Source: Rhea pennata
Taxonomy: Eukaryota > Chordata > Aves > Rheiformes > Rheidae
Direction: 5' to 3'
DNA: 64,000 bases
NCBI RefSeq assembly: GCF_028389875.1
Contig: NC_084676.1
Coordinates: 1,736,001 to 1,800,000, forward strand
Part shown: positions 44,700 through 57,207 of the stretch, one piece after another
Position numbering within the stretch: position 1 is the stretch's first letter
Layout of the letters: every line of letters begins with the position of its first letter
Notes under the pieces: model-generated
Databases searched by the model: none
What the model was told of the DNA's origin: nothing
Seen by the model: the letters and a program-made list of their open reading frames with translations, nothing else
Program-made: the position numbers and the translations under genes

Positions 44700-47132
44700 A
44701 TGAAAGGCGTTGCTGCAAGGAGCCGCGGGGTGACGACGGGGCAGGTACTGAGTTTCTTGGTTTTGTTCGGCGTTTCCGACTGGGCTTCCGCCGCGATCCG
44801 CTATGCGATTCCCGAGGAGGTGCGGAGAGGCTCCGCGGTGGGAAACGTGGTAGCTGACCTAGCGCTGGATCTCGGGCGGCTGCCGAACCGCCGGCTCCGG
44901 GTGGTGTCAGGCGGCAGCAAGAAGTACTTCAGGGTGGATCCGAAGAGCGGCGCGCTGCAGGTGAGCGAGCGGATAGACCGGGAGGAGCTCTGCGGCGCTG
45001 TGTCTCCCTGCTCCTTGAGCTTTGAGATCGTGGTGGAGAACCCGCTGGAACTGTATAGCGGCGTCGTAGAGATCCAGGACATCAATGACAACGATCCAGT
45101 TTTTCCGAGCAACCAGGCGAGGCTGGAAATCAGCGAGTCAGTGGCACCCGGGGTGCGCTTCCCGCTAGAGAGCGCGCAAGACCCCGACGTGGGAATTAAC
45201 TCTTTGCAGACTTACCAGCTGAGCGCCAACCCGCATTTTGTGCTGGATGTGCAGACGAGGGGGGATGGCAGCAAGTATGCGGAGCTGGTGCTAAAGAAGG
45301 AGCTAGATAGGGAGGAGCAGCGGGAACTACACTTGGTCCTGACGGCACTGGATGGAGGCAGCCCACTGCGGTCGGCCAGCGTGCAGATCCACATTGACGT
45401 TTTGGATGCCAATGATAACACCCCGGTCTTCAACCACTCCACCTACAAGGCGAACGTGAGGGAAAACACGCCCAGCGGCGCCCTGGTGGCCAAGATCAGT
45501 GCTTACGATCTGGATGATGGGCCAAACGGTGACATCATCTACTCCTTCAGCAGCCACACACCGGCAAAGGTGCGAGAGCTTTTCACATTGGACTCGGCCA
45601 CGGGAGAACTGAGGGTCAAGGGACAGCTGGACTATGAGGAAACAAAACTATACGAGATTTACTTACAGGCTAAAGACAAGGGCGCCGTTCCTGGCGTGGC
45701 TCATTGCAAAGTGCTGGTGGAAGTCGTGGATGTGAACGACAATGCTCCAGAGGTGACAGTGACATCCGTGTACAGCCCCGTGCCCGAGGATGCCGCCCCA
45801 GGAACGGTTGTAGCTCTGCTGAGCGTAACAGATCTGGACTCTGGAGACAACGGTCTGGTGAACTGCTTTATTTCCCCCGGGATCCCATTCACGCTTAGCT
45901 CCTCCCTCAAAAACTACTATACGTTGAAAACCAAAGAGGCTCTGGACCGTGAAGAAGCATCAGAGTATAACATCACCATCACGGCCAGGGACTCGGGCTC
46001 GCCACCCTTGTCAATGGTAAAACAACTCTTGGTGCAGGTGTCGGACGTCAACGACAACGCACCCAAGTCTCTCCAGGATTCTTACGATGTGTACGTGCCA
46101 GAGAACAATGTGGCTGGCATCCCTATCCTAAACGTAAGTGCCACGGACCCGGACCTGGGGCCCAACTCCCATCTCTCCTATGTCCTCCTGCAGGGCGACC
46201 CCTCTGTGGGCCGCCTTTTCTCCATCAACCGTGAGAATGGCACCCTCTACCTGCTCGCCTCCCTAGACCACGAGGACCAGGTGGAGTTTAGCATGACAGT
46301 GCAGGTCCAGGACAGTGGCTCTCCGCCTTTGTCCACCAACCTATCAATCAGTGTGTTTGTCACTGACCTCAACGACAATGCCCCAGTCGTGCTGTATCCC
46401 CGTCCCAACACCACCTCCTCCTATGCTGATGTGGTGGCCCCAGGCACTCCCGCCGGGCATATGGTCACCAAAGTGGTGGCAGTGGATGCAGACGCAGGGT
46501 ACAATGCCTGGATCTCCTACACCCTGTTACAGGCCACTGACCCCAGCCTCTTCTCAGTTGGGCTGCACAGTGGAGAGATCTTCACAGCCCGCCAGCTCCA
46601 GGAGGACGAGGCACCCCAACACACGCTGGTCATCCTGCTGAAAGACCATGGGGAGCCCGTGCTCTCTGCCAGTGTCACCGTCTCCATCTCTGTGGCTGAG
46701 ACAGTCAAAGAGGCGCTTATTGACCTCACTGATGTGGCGCCAGCCCATGACCCCAGGAGGCATGTGACTTTCTATCTCATCCTGGCTGTGATCGTGGTCT
46801 CGGCAGCTTTCTTCATCACCATATTGTCGGTGGGCATTTTCAAGTGCTACAAGTGGAGGCAGTCAAAGGAGTTATTCAATAGCTCTAGGAGCACCCTGTA
46901 CAGGACGCCAGGGCCCTTCCACCACATCGATGCCGTGCGGGGTGGCTTCACACCGCCCAACTTCTATCACCAGGTTTATCTTACCACAGACTCTCGCCAG
47001 AGTGATCTCCTGTGCAAAAAACCCTTCACTTCCAGCCCCTTGGGGAGCCGCCAAAATACCCTGAGGAATGGTGAGCCAGGATTGTACCACCAGATCACGG
47101 GCACCGCCAGCCGGCTACCCATGCCTGCCGAG
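44700..47132 (+). CDS. PCDHGC3: Protocadherin gamma C3 variable exon
   Basis: 811-codon variable exon, orthologous to mammalian PCDHGC3. The signal peptide is about residues 1-30, then AIRYAIPEEVRRGSAVGNVV. EC1 has the loop CGAVSPC. Linkers are DINDNDP (about residue 127), DANDNTP, DVNDNAP, DVNDNAP and DLNDNAP, with the membrane segment at about 689-714. The tail fits C3: KCYKWRQSKELF, STLYRTPGPFHHIDAVRGG, YHQVYLTTDSRQSD and SRQNTLR are shared, as far as I recall, with the mammalian protein. GC content and third-base bias are lower than in the A/B exons, as expected for a gene outside the conversion array. The phase-0 donor is GAG|GTAACG (rather weak after +4). C3 is broadly expressed in mammalian neurons and acts alongside the stochastic A/B isoforms. 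Confidence 0.97.
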
Positions 47133-49539
47133 GTAACGTAGCTACCTTCCTTGGCCCTCACTGGTGTTGTGCCAGGCCGGGCCAGGCCAGGTCGAGCCGT
47201 GGCTCATTTTTGCCGTACGCGCATGGTAGCAGATTGGGCTCAGGGAGAATATCGAGTCACTCAGTTCAATGATAGCTGAACAACTCTTCATCAAATGAGC
47301 CATCTTGAGAGCTGATGGAATGAGGAGCGGGACCAAACTGGTGTACTTACTCGCTTTAGTGAGCACATGTCTTTTGTAGGAAGTTTTGGGTTTGGCTGGA
47401 GTGAGTAGCCGGAGAAAGCAGCTGAGATTAGTTTACAACCACTTACATATCCTCGATGACAGTGCTAACGGTGTGTCCTTCCCTTTGGGAAACAAGATGT
47501 GAGAGCTGGGTATCGAGAGGGATGTGAGCACAGCCCTTCGGCACCACACACTGGTGCGGCCTGGGGGAGGTGGTGGTGGGATCCAGGTCATCCTTGCGCC
47601 ACTGGGTCGTGGGAGCTGCGGGCTGCTGGCAGAGGACCAGGACGTCCTGTCCCATGGTGTGGTTAACACGCGAGGCTGAAGGATGACGCCTGTCACTGTT
47701 TGGTAGGCAGTGGCCACAGAGCAGTTCCTTCTGCCTGTGTCTCCCTTCATGTTTGACTCTTGGTTATTCTGATTTTATTTCCATGTCAGTTTTGCGAGGA
47801 TGTGCTTGCCTCTGAGGGTGCCCGATGTTATCGCAGGCTGCCCAAGCACTCAGCTGAGGTGGGCTGTGGCTCGGAGCAGGACGGTGAGCGCTCCACCTGG
47901 TCGTGGCTTTAAACACCCTGCATGGTCTGTAGTGTGCTGAGAAATACTTAATAGCCCGACTGAATAAACTGCAGTCAGAAAACATTGGAGCATGGCAGGC
48001 TGCTTCTGTGCTTCCTCCCTGGTGGGAATTTTGCAACTCAATTTGAGAGCTTTCAATTATGGGAAAGCTTTGATCCTCAGAGGTAAGACCGGGCAGTGGA
48101 TCCGGCAGAAGGGGAAGATCTGAAAGGTTTCCAAGGTGGACCGTGCCGGTAATGCCTGCCCTCAGGGGAGGCCCTGTGTAGAAATGACCAATTCGTCGGA
48201 GCGGAAGGAAGCGAGGCACAGCGGGAGCCGTGGGCGGCGTGAAGGGGGGGCGTGGGGCTGCCTGTGCCACCTGCCTGGAGCGGCCGAATAGCAGGTGGAG
48301 GCAGAAACCTCCCGCAATATTTTATGCTCCCCCTCACCGCCCCCTGCTTCCCGCCTCCATCGCTTTGCTTCCGATCTGTCGTGGGCAGGAAGGGGCTGCG
48401 GCAGCTGCTGGAGCAAATTTCCTTTTCCTGTGCCTGTGGCGTTACATATAGGGACAGGGATGTGTTGTCGTCGTCACTCCCCACCCCGCTCTCCCGCAAA
48501 GGGTCCTGGCAGGGAGCCTCTGGGAGGGGAGAGTAAATGCTTGGGGAATGGAGATAGATGGGTCTACAAGCAGCTGATAACGGGCAGGCGACAACTCAGA
48601 GCCCCTGGCATAACCCTTCCGCCCCCCCAGCACCATGCAGAAAGGCACCGACCAGGAGAAGCCGGCTGCTCCGGCTCGGGGGCACGGATTTTCAGTCTTC
48701 ATGGTGAAAAATGATTAATGGATCGCACCAAGCCCGCAAATGGCTCTCTCTGCCTTATGGGGGTGAACCCCGTAAGGGTGCCTCCATCACCAGTTCCCGA
48801 TACCGCTGCAGCGGGGACGACACTGCCTGTCAGTCCCCAGCTGCCGTGCTGGCCCTGTGCGGGGCAGGCGGCATGTCCGGCCTGCGATTTGGTCCCAGCA
48901 TTGCCTTGCACCGAAATCCCCCCTTCAGAGAGCGGTTACTTGATCGCTGCTACCACGCAGGATCTCCCGTGATCCCTCGATTCCCTTCAGATGGCTGCAT
49001 CGGCAGCCTTTTCGCAGGGCAAGCGCTGCCTCTCCGAATGGGGACATCTCCATTCGGGACACCAGGCTGTCACCCACCCCCTGGTCCAGCTTGCCTTCAT
49101 CCCTGGCCCAGGCCTTGGCGGACCCGAGCAGCAGCCCGCTGCCCGCCCCAGTCCCTCAGTGACCGAGCCACCTTGGGACACTCTGAGCAGATCCCCCAGA
49201 CCTTGTGGTTTTCACAGGAGGCTTCTGCCGAGGCGCTCCTGCTCTTGCTCCGTTCCCGCGGGAGCAGCGCCCCGTGTCGCTGGCGACGATGTCCCGTCCC
49301 GTCCCCCCCATTATCCAGCTCCGCTGTCCAGGGGCCCTGTCTGGGATGGGCACTGGAGTCTTCAGGGTATTAGGAGAAAGCCCCACCTCTACATGGGCTT
49401 TTCTGCGTGCCAGAATCGCAGTTATGGCGATAGCTTCCTGCTGGTGGCACCTCCGGAAGCCTTGGGGCCCGAATGCGTCCAAGATGGAGTGTCTGTCTCT
49501 GAGGCAGGGGCTGCCACTCGCCCAGCGTTTTCCTGAGCT

Positions 49540-49760
49540 GGCCCTTTAAGAGCTCCTTCTCCTCTCCGCCGGAGCGCGCAGTAGGCGGGATTGGGCCGCG
49601 GTTTTCACCAATTCAAAGCCTCCTTGGTGAGCGAAGCTCCGCCTCCCTCTGATTGGCAGCAGCGAGGTCCCGCCCCCTAGCGCCTTGAACGGGCGGGGGG
49701 GGCGGCGGAGGGGGGGCAGGCGAGGCTGACCTGGGGCCGGAGGCCCCTCGAGGGCCGCCC
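49540..49760. promoter_or_regulatory. Orphan CpG/CCAAT promoter-like island
   Basis: GC-rich segment with three CCAAT-type boxes (ATTGG at 49590-49594, CCAAT at 49608-49612, ATTGG at 49652-49656) and GC boxes (CTCCGCCTCC, CCCGCCCCC) within about 90 bases. No variable exon follows until 51192, which has its own GC-rich CCAAT-containing upstream region. It could be a distal promoter or leader exon of the C5-like gene, the remnant of a lost C gene, or a noncoding RNA promoter. Confidence 0.45.
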
Positions 49761-50839
49761 GTCTGGCACTTCGCCGCGGGCCGACGGTCCCCAGCCCCGG
49801 CTGCCGTCTCCATCCTCGACCGGACTGACCGCGTCCCTGACGGGCCTGCCAGGCTATCCCCCCACCCCCACCCCGGGACACCCCGGGGCGCCGGGGACAG
49901 TGCTGGAGCCCCCGGGGGCGCAGCACTGCTGCCGGCTCCTGCCCCCTCAGGGCCGTGGGGCACTCGAGGGAGCGAGTGCTGCCCTGAGCGCTCTCAGGGC
50001 AGGGCTCTTCAGGGCATGACCCAGCAAGGCCTCTGCGGGGACCCGACCTGAGCTGGGGCCTGCCGCTCCCCTCGGGCTGGGGAGGGGGACAGCACAGGTG
50101 ACTCACTACTCTGCTACCCAGCACGGAGGCCACGGCCCCAACTTTTGCCTGTGAGAAGCTCCCTCGACTGAGAAGCTGTCTCTAGTAGTGTTTCCATACA
50201 TGCTTGTGCCAGCTGAGAGGCTTGGGCCTCTCGCTCAGTCTGATGGCCTGAGGTAACGTTGTGTGATCTAGTGATGATCCAGTGGGGTTGCTCACTGATT
50301 CCATGTATTTGCAGCAACTTGGGCACTATGAAGCTTTATCCGTTCCCTGTTCTGGGATAAGGAAGCAGCACCCGGCCAGACACATACGGTGAATAGTTGC
50401 ATGGCAGCTCTCAAGAACTCACCCGTCTCTGCCGGCCCACCTCGTGCTGCCTCCCCCACCAAGCGGGCTGGTGGGGATGTCCCCATCTCTGGGTGGGGGC
50501 TGCTCTTGGCTGCGGGCAGCGCTGGTGGCCGAGGTGCCTCGTTACAGGGTGGTCCTGGAGCGCGGGCCTCAGTGGAACGGGCAGAGCATCAGCTGTGGGG
50601 GAGGAGAGGGACGGGAGACGCGTCCCCGGTGCCTCGGGGCTTGAACAAGCGCTTTTTCACGGGGCGTGAGGAGCCCTTTGGCCCGCGTCCATCGCGGCCG
50701 CCCTTTGTTTGCGGGTGCGATCCGAAGCCGCCGCTGCGGGAGTGGGAGCGCACAGGGCGGGCTTGTACCTAGACGGCTTCCAGGACGCGCAGTCTCCCTG
50801 AGAACGGGGGAAACGAGCTGCTAAACCGAGCTGCGGGAG

Positions 50840-51191
50840 CAAGTGACTCAGACTAGCGGAGCGGGAGCGCGGGGGCGGCGGCCGCGCTGCTGCGGGTTCG
50901 AGCCCCGCTCCCCGCCGCCCGCCGGAGCCCGCCATTGGCCGAGAGGGGCCGGAGCGCTCCGCCAGTCGGGAGTGATCGGGAGCGGGGGGATCTGCTCCCC
51001 CGGCGCCGGGCTGTGCTGCAGCTCCCCTCCCCCAGCCCACCCCCTCTGCTCGCAGGCTCACAACCGGCACCGCAGCCTGCCAAAGCCCCGGAGCTGTTCC
51101 CGAGCCGTGCAAGAGAGACCCAGGGATTTTTAGCAGCTCCCCCGCTGCCTGCTGTGTCCTGGGCCAGGACCCGGGCCAAACGCGTGCGGAC
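50840..51191 (+). promoter_or_regulatory. Likely promoter of the C5-like exon, no CSE
   Basis: GC-rich with a CCAATGG/CCATTGG-type box at 50933-50939. No GCCGCTG core with the CSE context was found, in line with the absence of the CSE from mammalian C4 and C5. Confidence 0.5.
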
Positions 51192-53642
51192 ATGGAGTGT
51201 GTCAGCCTCCGGCGACCCACTTGGAAATGGCAAGTACTGAGTTTGTTTACGCTCTGCGGCTGGGGCTGGGTCTCCGGGCAGATCCGCTACTCGGTGGTTG
51301 AGGAGTCGGAGGTGGGGACCGCGGTGGGGAACGTGGCCCAGGACCTAGGCTTGAAGGTGGAGGATCTGTTGGGTCGCAGGCTGCGCCTGGGCTCGGAGGA
51401 GAGCCTGCGCTACTTCGCTGTGCACCTGGACAGCGGTGCGCTGGTGGTGAGCAAGCAGCTAGACCGGGAGCACCTGTGCGGAGCCGCTGCCAGCTGCGTG
51501 CTGTCGGTGCAGGTGGTGACGGAGAACCCCCTGGAGCTCTTCCGCCTCGAAGTGGAGATCCTGGACCTGAACGACAACGCACCAAGCTTCCCCACTGCCC
51601 ACCGCACCCTGCGGATCTCCGAGTCTGCCACCGTGGCTGCGCGCTTCCCCCTGGAGAGCGCGCAGGACCCTGACGTGGGCACTAATGCCGTGGGCTCCTA
51701 CTGGCTGAGTCCCAACTCCCACTTCTCCCTGGATATCAAGCAGCTGAAGGATGGCAAATTCTTCCCGGAGCTGGTGCTGGAGCACGCCCTGGACCGGGAG
51801 GAGCAGCCGGAGCTGCAGCTGCTGCTGACGGCCGTGGATGGGGGCAGCCCGGCCCGCTCGGGCACAGCACAAATAACGGTCCTGGTCCTGGACAGCAACG
51901 ACAATGCGCCCGCCTTTGACCGCGCCGTGTACAAGGTGCGAGTGTCAGAAAACACACCTGCAGGGGCTCTGCTACTCCGGCTCAACGCGTCGGACCCCGA
52001 TGAGGGTCCCAACGGGGAGATGCAGTACTCCTTCGGGCTGCACACCCCTGACTCGGTCCAGAGGCTCTTCACCCTGGATCCCCGCAGCGGGGAGGTGCGG
52101 GTGGGCAGGACCCTGGACTTCGAGGAATCACCCTTCTATGAGATCCACGTGCGAGCTCGCGATGGCGGCGTGCCAGAGATGGAGGGCCACTGCGTGCTCC
52201 AGGTGGAAGTGGAGGATGCCAACGACAACCCCCCAGAGGTGCTTCTCACCTCCCTGCTCAACCCGGTGCCAGAAGACACCTCGCCGGAGACCGTCGTGGG
52301 GCTCTTTAACGTGCGGGATCGAGACTCGGGGGCCAATGGGGATGTGAGCTTGGAGATTTCGCCCGATGTGCCTTTCGCCGTCCGATCCCTTCAGAACCAC
52401 TACTCGTTGATCACCCGAGAGAGTCTGGACCGAGAAACCACCCCGCAGTATGTGGTGGAGCTCACTGCCCGGGACAGTGGCTCTCCTGCCCTCACCACGA
52501 GGCTCACGCTGCTCCTCAACATCTCCGATGTGAATGACAACCCCCCACGCTTCTCCCAGCCCTCCTACGATGCCTTCCTTCCAGAGAACAACCCGCCAGG
52601 CTCCTTGCTGTGCACCGTCTCCGCCTCGGATCCCGATGATGGGGACAACTCCCGGCTCATTTACTCCATAGAGGGTGGCCACATGCAGGGCGCTCCCACT
52701 TCTTCTTTTGTCCACATCGACCCCGACAACGGTGACCTCTATGCCCAGCGCACCTTCGACTTTGAGCTGGTGCAGGTCCTGCCAGTCATCGTGGCCGTGC
52801 GGGACTCGGGGTCCCCCCCGCTGCGCGCCAATGTTACCGTCTATGTCTTTGTGCTGGACCAGAACGACCACCCCCCCACCGTGCTGCAGCCTGCTGGCGG
52901 CGGCGATGTCCTGGCACCCCAGAGGGTCCCGCTGTCCGCCCCGCCAGGCTACTTGGTCACCAAGGTGACAGCAGTGGACGCGGACGCCGGGCACAACGCC
53001 TGGCTCTCATATCGACTGCTGCCGCAGTCCACCGACCCCTCCTTGTTTCACGTGGCGCCCTACACCGGAGAGGTGCGGACGGCACGTGCCCTCCGCAACA
53101 CCGACATGGTGGCGCAGCAGGTCCTCGTCCTGGTGCAGGACAACGGTGACCCGCCGCTCTCCACCACCGTCACCATTGCCGTGGCCCTGGAGGAGACAGC
53201 CGAGGAGGAGAGCTACAAGCCTCGGGATTTCGTGGCTGGAGCCAAGGAGAAGCCGGATCTGACCCTCTACCTCATTATCACGCTGGCAGCCGTGAGCACC
53301 GTGGCGCTCGCCACCTTTACCCTCCTCGCCGCCCGCTGCCTCCGGCGCAGAGGCCGTGCTGCCGGCTCGCCATGCTGCTGCTGGCTCAGCGAGTCGCCGT
53401 CCCGGGATTTCTGTAAGCACTCCAGCCCGAAGCTCCAGCTCAGCTCCGACGGCACGCTCAAGTACATGGAGGTCACCCTGCGGCCCACTGGCTCCCAGAC
53501 CCAGTGCTACCGCACCTGCTTCTCTCCCGGCTCCGACCGGAGCGATTTCACCTTCGTGCGGCCTTGCCCGGCCCCCGGGACCCTAGCGAGGGAAACCGAT
53601 GCTTTCCTCTCCGCTACCGGTACCCTGCAAGACCCCAGCCAG
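51192..53642 (+). CDS. PCDHGC5: Protocadherin gamma C-type variable exon, most like mammalian PCDHGC5
   Basis: 817-codon variable exon. The N-terminal KWQVLSLFTLCGWGWVSGQ is a signal peptide, followed by RYSVVEESEVGTAVGNVAQD. Linkers run DLNDNAP, DSNDNAP, DANDNPP, DVNDNPP and DQNDHPP, the last with H replacing N. The membrane segment is about residues 690-716. The tail has KLQLSSDGTLKYMEVTLRPT and CYRTCFSPGSDRSDFTFVRP. From memory, the signal peptide, EC1 and this tail are those of mammalian PCDHGC5, so the orthology looks good. However, in mammals C4 lies between C3 and C5, whereas here this exon is next to C3. The frame stays open well past the donor (CAG|GTGAGA, phase 0), through GC-rich intron to 53879; that extension is not coding by this model. 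Intact. Confidence 0.9.
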
Positions 53643-54185
53643 GTGAGAGCCTGCGAGGGCTTGTCGCTAGGGGAAGGGGCGGCCGTGCCGCGGGGCGCGG
53701 CTCGGCGGGGCGCCGCTCTGGGACTTCCCCGAGGACCGCTGCAGCACGGGGACACGGGGCGGGGGGGCGCGGGGCGGGGGGCAGCGCCGGCGGCGCGGGG
53801 CGTCTTTGTTCTCCGGGGGCGCGGTGCCGGCGGGCGGCCCCCGACGGGCGCGGGCGCGGGCCGCCGCCGCCGTCGCTAGGTGAAGCGCCGCAGGTTCGCG
53901 CCGCGGCAGCGCCTCGCGCGCCGGGATTGGTGCCGGTGTTGCTGTCCTGGGCAGGAGGCCGGCGATTGGACGAACGCGGCGGCACTCGGAGCCAATGGCG
54001 AGGAGGCTGGCGGGGCGCTCGGCGCGCCCCCCCCGTCGGAGCCGCATCCGCCCCAAACAATGAATGGGAGAGCGAAGCGCTGAGCAGCGGCCGCGGAGCG
54101 CGGGCGGCCGCCGGCCCACAGCTCGCCCCCGCGGGGCGCCGGCGGAGGGCATCGCTCCCGAGCTGCGGCTGCCCACCTGGCAAGG
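53643..54185 (+). promoter_or_regulatory. GC-rich spacer with CCAAT boxes upstream of third C-type exon
   Basis: Very GC-rich 543-base spacer with CCAAT-type boxes at 53926-53930 and 53965-53969 (ATTGG) and 53992-53996 (CCAAT), 190-260 bases upstream of the start codon. No CSE seen. It probably serves as both the 5' end of the C5-like intron and the promoter of the next exon. Confidence 0.5.
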
Positions 54186-56609
54186 ATGCTGAGGGCAGGA
54201 AAGGCGGGCTGGTCCCTGGGACTGCCGCGTGTCTTTTCTTTCTGTTTGTTCTTGCACAGCTCCTCTGCCCAGATCCGGTACACCATCCCGGAGGAGCTCA
54301 CCCGGGGTGCCTTCGTGGGCAATATTGCTAAGGACCTGGGCACGGATGTGGCGAAACTGGCGGCAGCTAATCTGCAGGTACTGTCCGATTCGGATTCCCA
54401 GTACTTCTCTGTCAATGTGAACACTGGGGTTATAATGGTCAGCGAGCGCATAGACCGGGAGCAGCTCTGCGGACAGAACCCCCGCTGCTTCCTCCACCTG
54501 AAACTTGCCATCGAGAACCCAGTGGAGTTTTACCGCATTGAGGTGGAGATCCTGGATATCAATGACAACCCCCCCGAGTTCCCCAGTGCTGAGGTCTCTT
54601 TGCGCATCTATGAGCTGGCATCGCTGGGTGCCCGCTTCCCTATCCAGCCCGCCAAGGACCCCGATGTGGGCACCAACACCCTGCAGACCTACCACCTGAG
54701 TGCCAATGAGAACTTCAACCTCAACGTGAAGGCACGGACAGATGGCGGGAAGTTCCCTGAGCTGGTGCTGGAGAGGGCCTTGGACCGGGAGCTCAGAGCT
54801 GTCCACAACCTAGTCCTGACTGCTGAGGACGGTGGGTCTCCTCCCCGCTCCAGCAAGATGCACATCGCTATTCATGTCCTGGATGCCAATGACAACCACC
54901 CGGTCTTTGACAGACCGTCATATGGAGCCCGCTTGGTGGAGAATTCCCCAGTGGGCACCCTCGTGGTGAAGTTAAATGCCACCGACGTGGATGAAGGGCC
55001 CAATGGAGACATCCGCTACTCCCTCAGCAGCCACAACTCGGCTGCCTTATGCCAGATCTTTGCTATCGATGAGCAAACTGGGGAGATCCGTGTTCGGGGC
55101 AAGCTGGACTTCGAGGAGGCAACAGTGTATGAGATAGAAGTAGAGGCCAAGGACATGGGATCACCCACAATGGAGGAACACTGCAGTGTGGTTGTGGAAA
55201 TCATTGATGTGAACGACAATGCCCCTGAGGTCATTGTCACCTCGTTCTCCAGCTCCCTGAGTGAAGATGCTCCCCCGGGCACAGTGGTGGCCGTGATACA
55301 CATCAGAGACAAGGACTCCGGGGAGCAGGGCAAGGTTCAGTGTTACGTGTCTTCAGATCTTCCCTTCCAGCTGCGTAAGGACTTTGAGCACCAATACTCA
55401 CTGCTAACCAGTACCTATTTGGACAGGGAGCGCATTGCCTTCTACAATGTCACCGTCTCTGCCTCGGATCTGGGGAGTCCCCCACTCTCCCACTACACCA
55501 TCTTGCCAATTGCCCTGGCAGATGTCAATGACAACCCACCACAGTTTGAACAAGCATCCTATGAAGTGCTGGTGGCAGAAAACAATCCAGTGGACAGTGT
55601 GCTGGTTACTGTCTCTGCCGTTGACCCTGACTCGGAGCAGAACTCACGCCTCTCCTACTCCATCCTGCAAGTTGGCGGGACAGATCCAGGTCTGGATCCA
55701 ACCCGCTACCTCTCCATCCATCCCACAAGTGGACGAGTCTCAGCCAAACTCCCCTTTGACTATGAGCAAACCACTTATTTCCAGTTCCATGTGGAGGTCT
55801 CTGATGGTGGCTCTCCGGCCCTGAGGAACAGGACACTGGTTCACGTCTTCATAGCGGACCAGAATGACAATGCTCCACAGGTGCATTTCCCCAGGGCCAG
55901 GGAGGACTCTGCTGCCCAGATCCGAATTTCACCCGCCACTTACCCACCTGCTCTCATCACCAAAGTGGTGGCAATGGATGCTGACTCGGGGCGCAATGCC
56001 TGGCTCTCCTACCACCTTGTGGAAGCCACAGACCCAGGGCTCTTCAGTGTGGCCCTGCGCTCTGGAGAGATCCGGATCATGCGGGCCCTGCAGGAGAATG
56101 ATGCCTCTGCTCATGAACTGCTGGTGGTGGTCCGGGACAGCGGAGAGCCTCCACTCTCCACAGCTGTCACGCTTGTGGTGCTAGTGGAGGAGAAGGGCCC
56201 AGAGGCCTTGCAGGGCTCTGAGGCTCAGGCCACAGACAGTGGAGGCTTACCCACAATTACACTTTATCTGATCGTTTCCTTAGTCCTCATCTCTACTGTG
56301 TCCTTGGTGGGACTGGCGGCACTGGTTGTGCGATATCTCCGGCAGGGCTCTGCGCCCCCTGCCCGGGGCTGCTGTGTAGAGAGTGTGGACACGCTTCACC
56401 CCCCTTCTAGCCACATGTTTGGACACTCGCGTTACCAGCCCAAGCAAGGGGACACGGTGATGGGCGTCCAGGTGGTGGCCACAGCCCCCCCTGCCCCGCG
56501 CTATCGCTCCTGCTTTTCGCCAGTCTCTGATATCAGCGAATTCATGTTCGTGAAACCTTCCGTGGGTCCGGCTGGTGCAAACTTGCTGGATGCCAGCTTG
56601 TGCAGCGAG
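54186..56609 (+). CDS. Protocadherin gamma C-type variable exon, orthology uncertain
   Basis: 808-codon variable exon: a signal peptide (VFSFCLFLHSSSA) then QIRYTIPEELTRGAFVGNIA, the EC1 loop CGQNPRC, six EC repeats with linkers DINDNPP, DANDNHP, DVNDNAP, DVNDNPP and DQNDNAP, and a membrane segment at about 690-716. The tail ends with the C-type motif YRSCFSPVSDISEFMFVKP. The phase-0 donor is GAG|GTGAGC. Intact, with GC content nearer to ordinary genes than the A/B exons. It does not match what I remember of mammalian C3, C4 or C5 in its signal peptide or tail, so it may be a C gene lost in mammals or a strongly diverged C4. A phylogeny is needed before naming. Confidence 0.92.
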
Positions 56610-57207
56610 GTGAGCTCGGGAGCGTGCCGCCACTCTCTGCCAGCCTGATTCCAGCCCGCTCGCCTGAGGGGCTCGGCATCGCCGCCGTCCGGGGTCCAGT
56701 CCCCCTAGGCGGCTTTGGGGATGGAGTCCCTGCCCGTCCCCGCTCTCCAGCACCGGCCTGGGGGCGGAGCGGGGGGGGCGGGAGGGGGTTCCCGTTGCCG
56801 GGGAGTCCCCGACTCCCTCCCGGCGCTGCGGGGGCGGCGGGGGGGGGGCTACGCCGTGCGTATTTTGAGGAAGGCGGTAGAGGAGGGAGAAGAGGAGGAG
56901 GAGGAGGGGGGGGGGCTCCCCCGCTGTTGGGAGACGTAAAACTGTCACTCGGTTCGTCCCCTGCGCTCGCCGACTCTGTGCGTCCAGGAGCCGCTCGGCC
57001 GCCGGGGCCGCGATCGCGTCCGCGCCCGCCCGCTCGCTCCGTGCCCGCCTCCGGGCGGCTTCCTCCCGGCGCAGCCCGCTCGGCTCGGCCCGGCGCGGCG
57101 CGGCCCGGGCGCGGGGGCTGCGGCGCGGCCGGGAGGAGGGCGGGGAGGAGGGGGCGGCTGCTCGGAGCCGCCTCTGCCCGCCGCTGCGGTCGCACAGCCG
57201 GCGCGGC
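56610..57207 (+). promoter_or_regulatory. GC-rich spacer and likely promoter of last C-type exon
   Basis: About 600 bases with long G runs (for example around 56770-56785, 56830-56850 and 56900-56918) and purine-rich GGA repeats on the + strand, giving potential for G-quadruplexes. No CSE and no CCAAT box noticed. Probably carries the promoter and leader of the exon at 57208. Confidence 0.45.

Larger units (their letters stand above)
47133..51191 (+). other. Intergenic/intronic region C3 to C5-like exon
   Basis: About 4 kb with no intact exon. A GC-rich, CCAAT-bearing island at about 49540-49760 has no coding exon behind it for over 1.4 kb. At 49390-49476 a short frame resembles the end of a C-type tail. 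The last ~350 bases are the likely promoter of the C5-like exon. Confidence 0.7.

Noticed and set aside
47433-49373. Several 70-220-codon open frames between C3 and the C5-like exon
   Set aside because: No cadherin, membrane or other domain, and overlapping frames on both strands, as expected by chance in GC-rich DNA.
53643-53879. Continuation of the C5-like frame for 79 codons past its donor
   Set aside because: It is G/A/R-rich intron sequence after a good donor (CAG|GTGAGA), and the phase-0 splice to the constant exon explains the gene.
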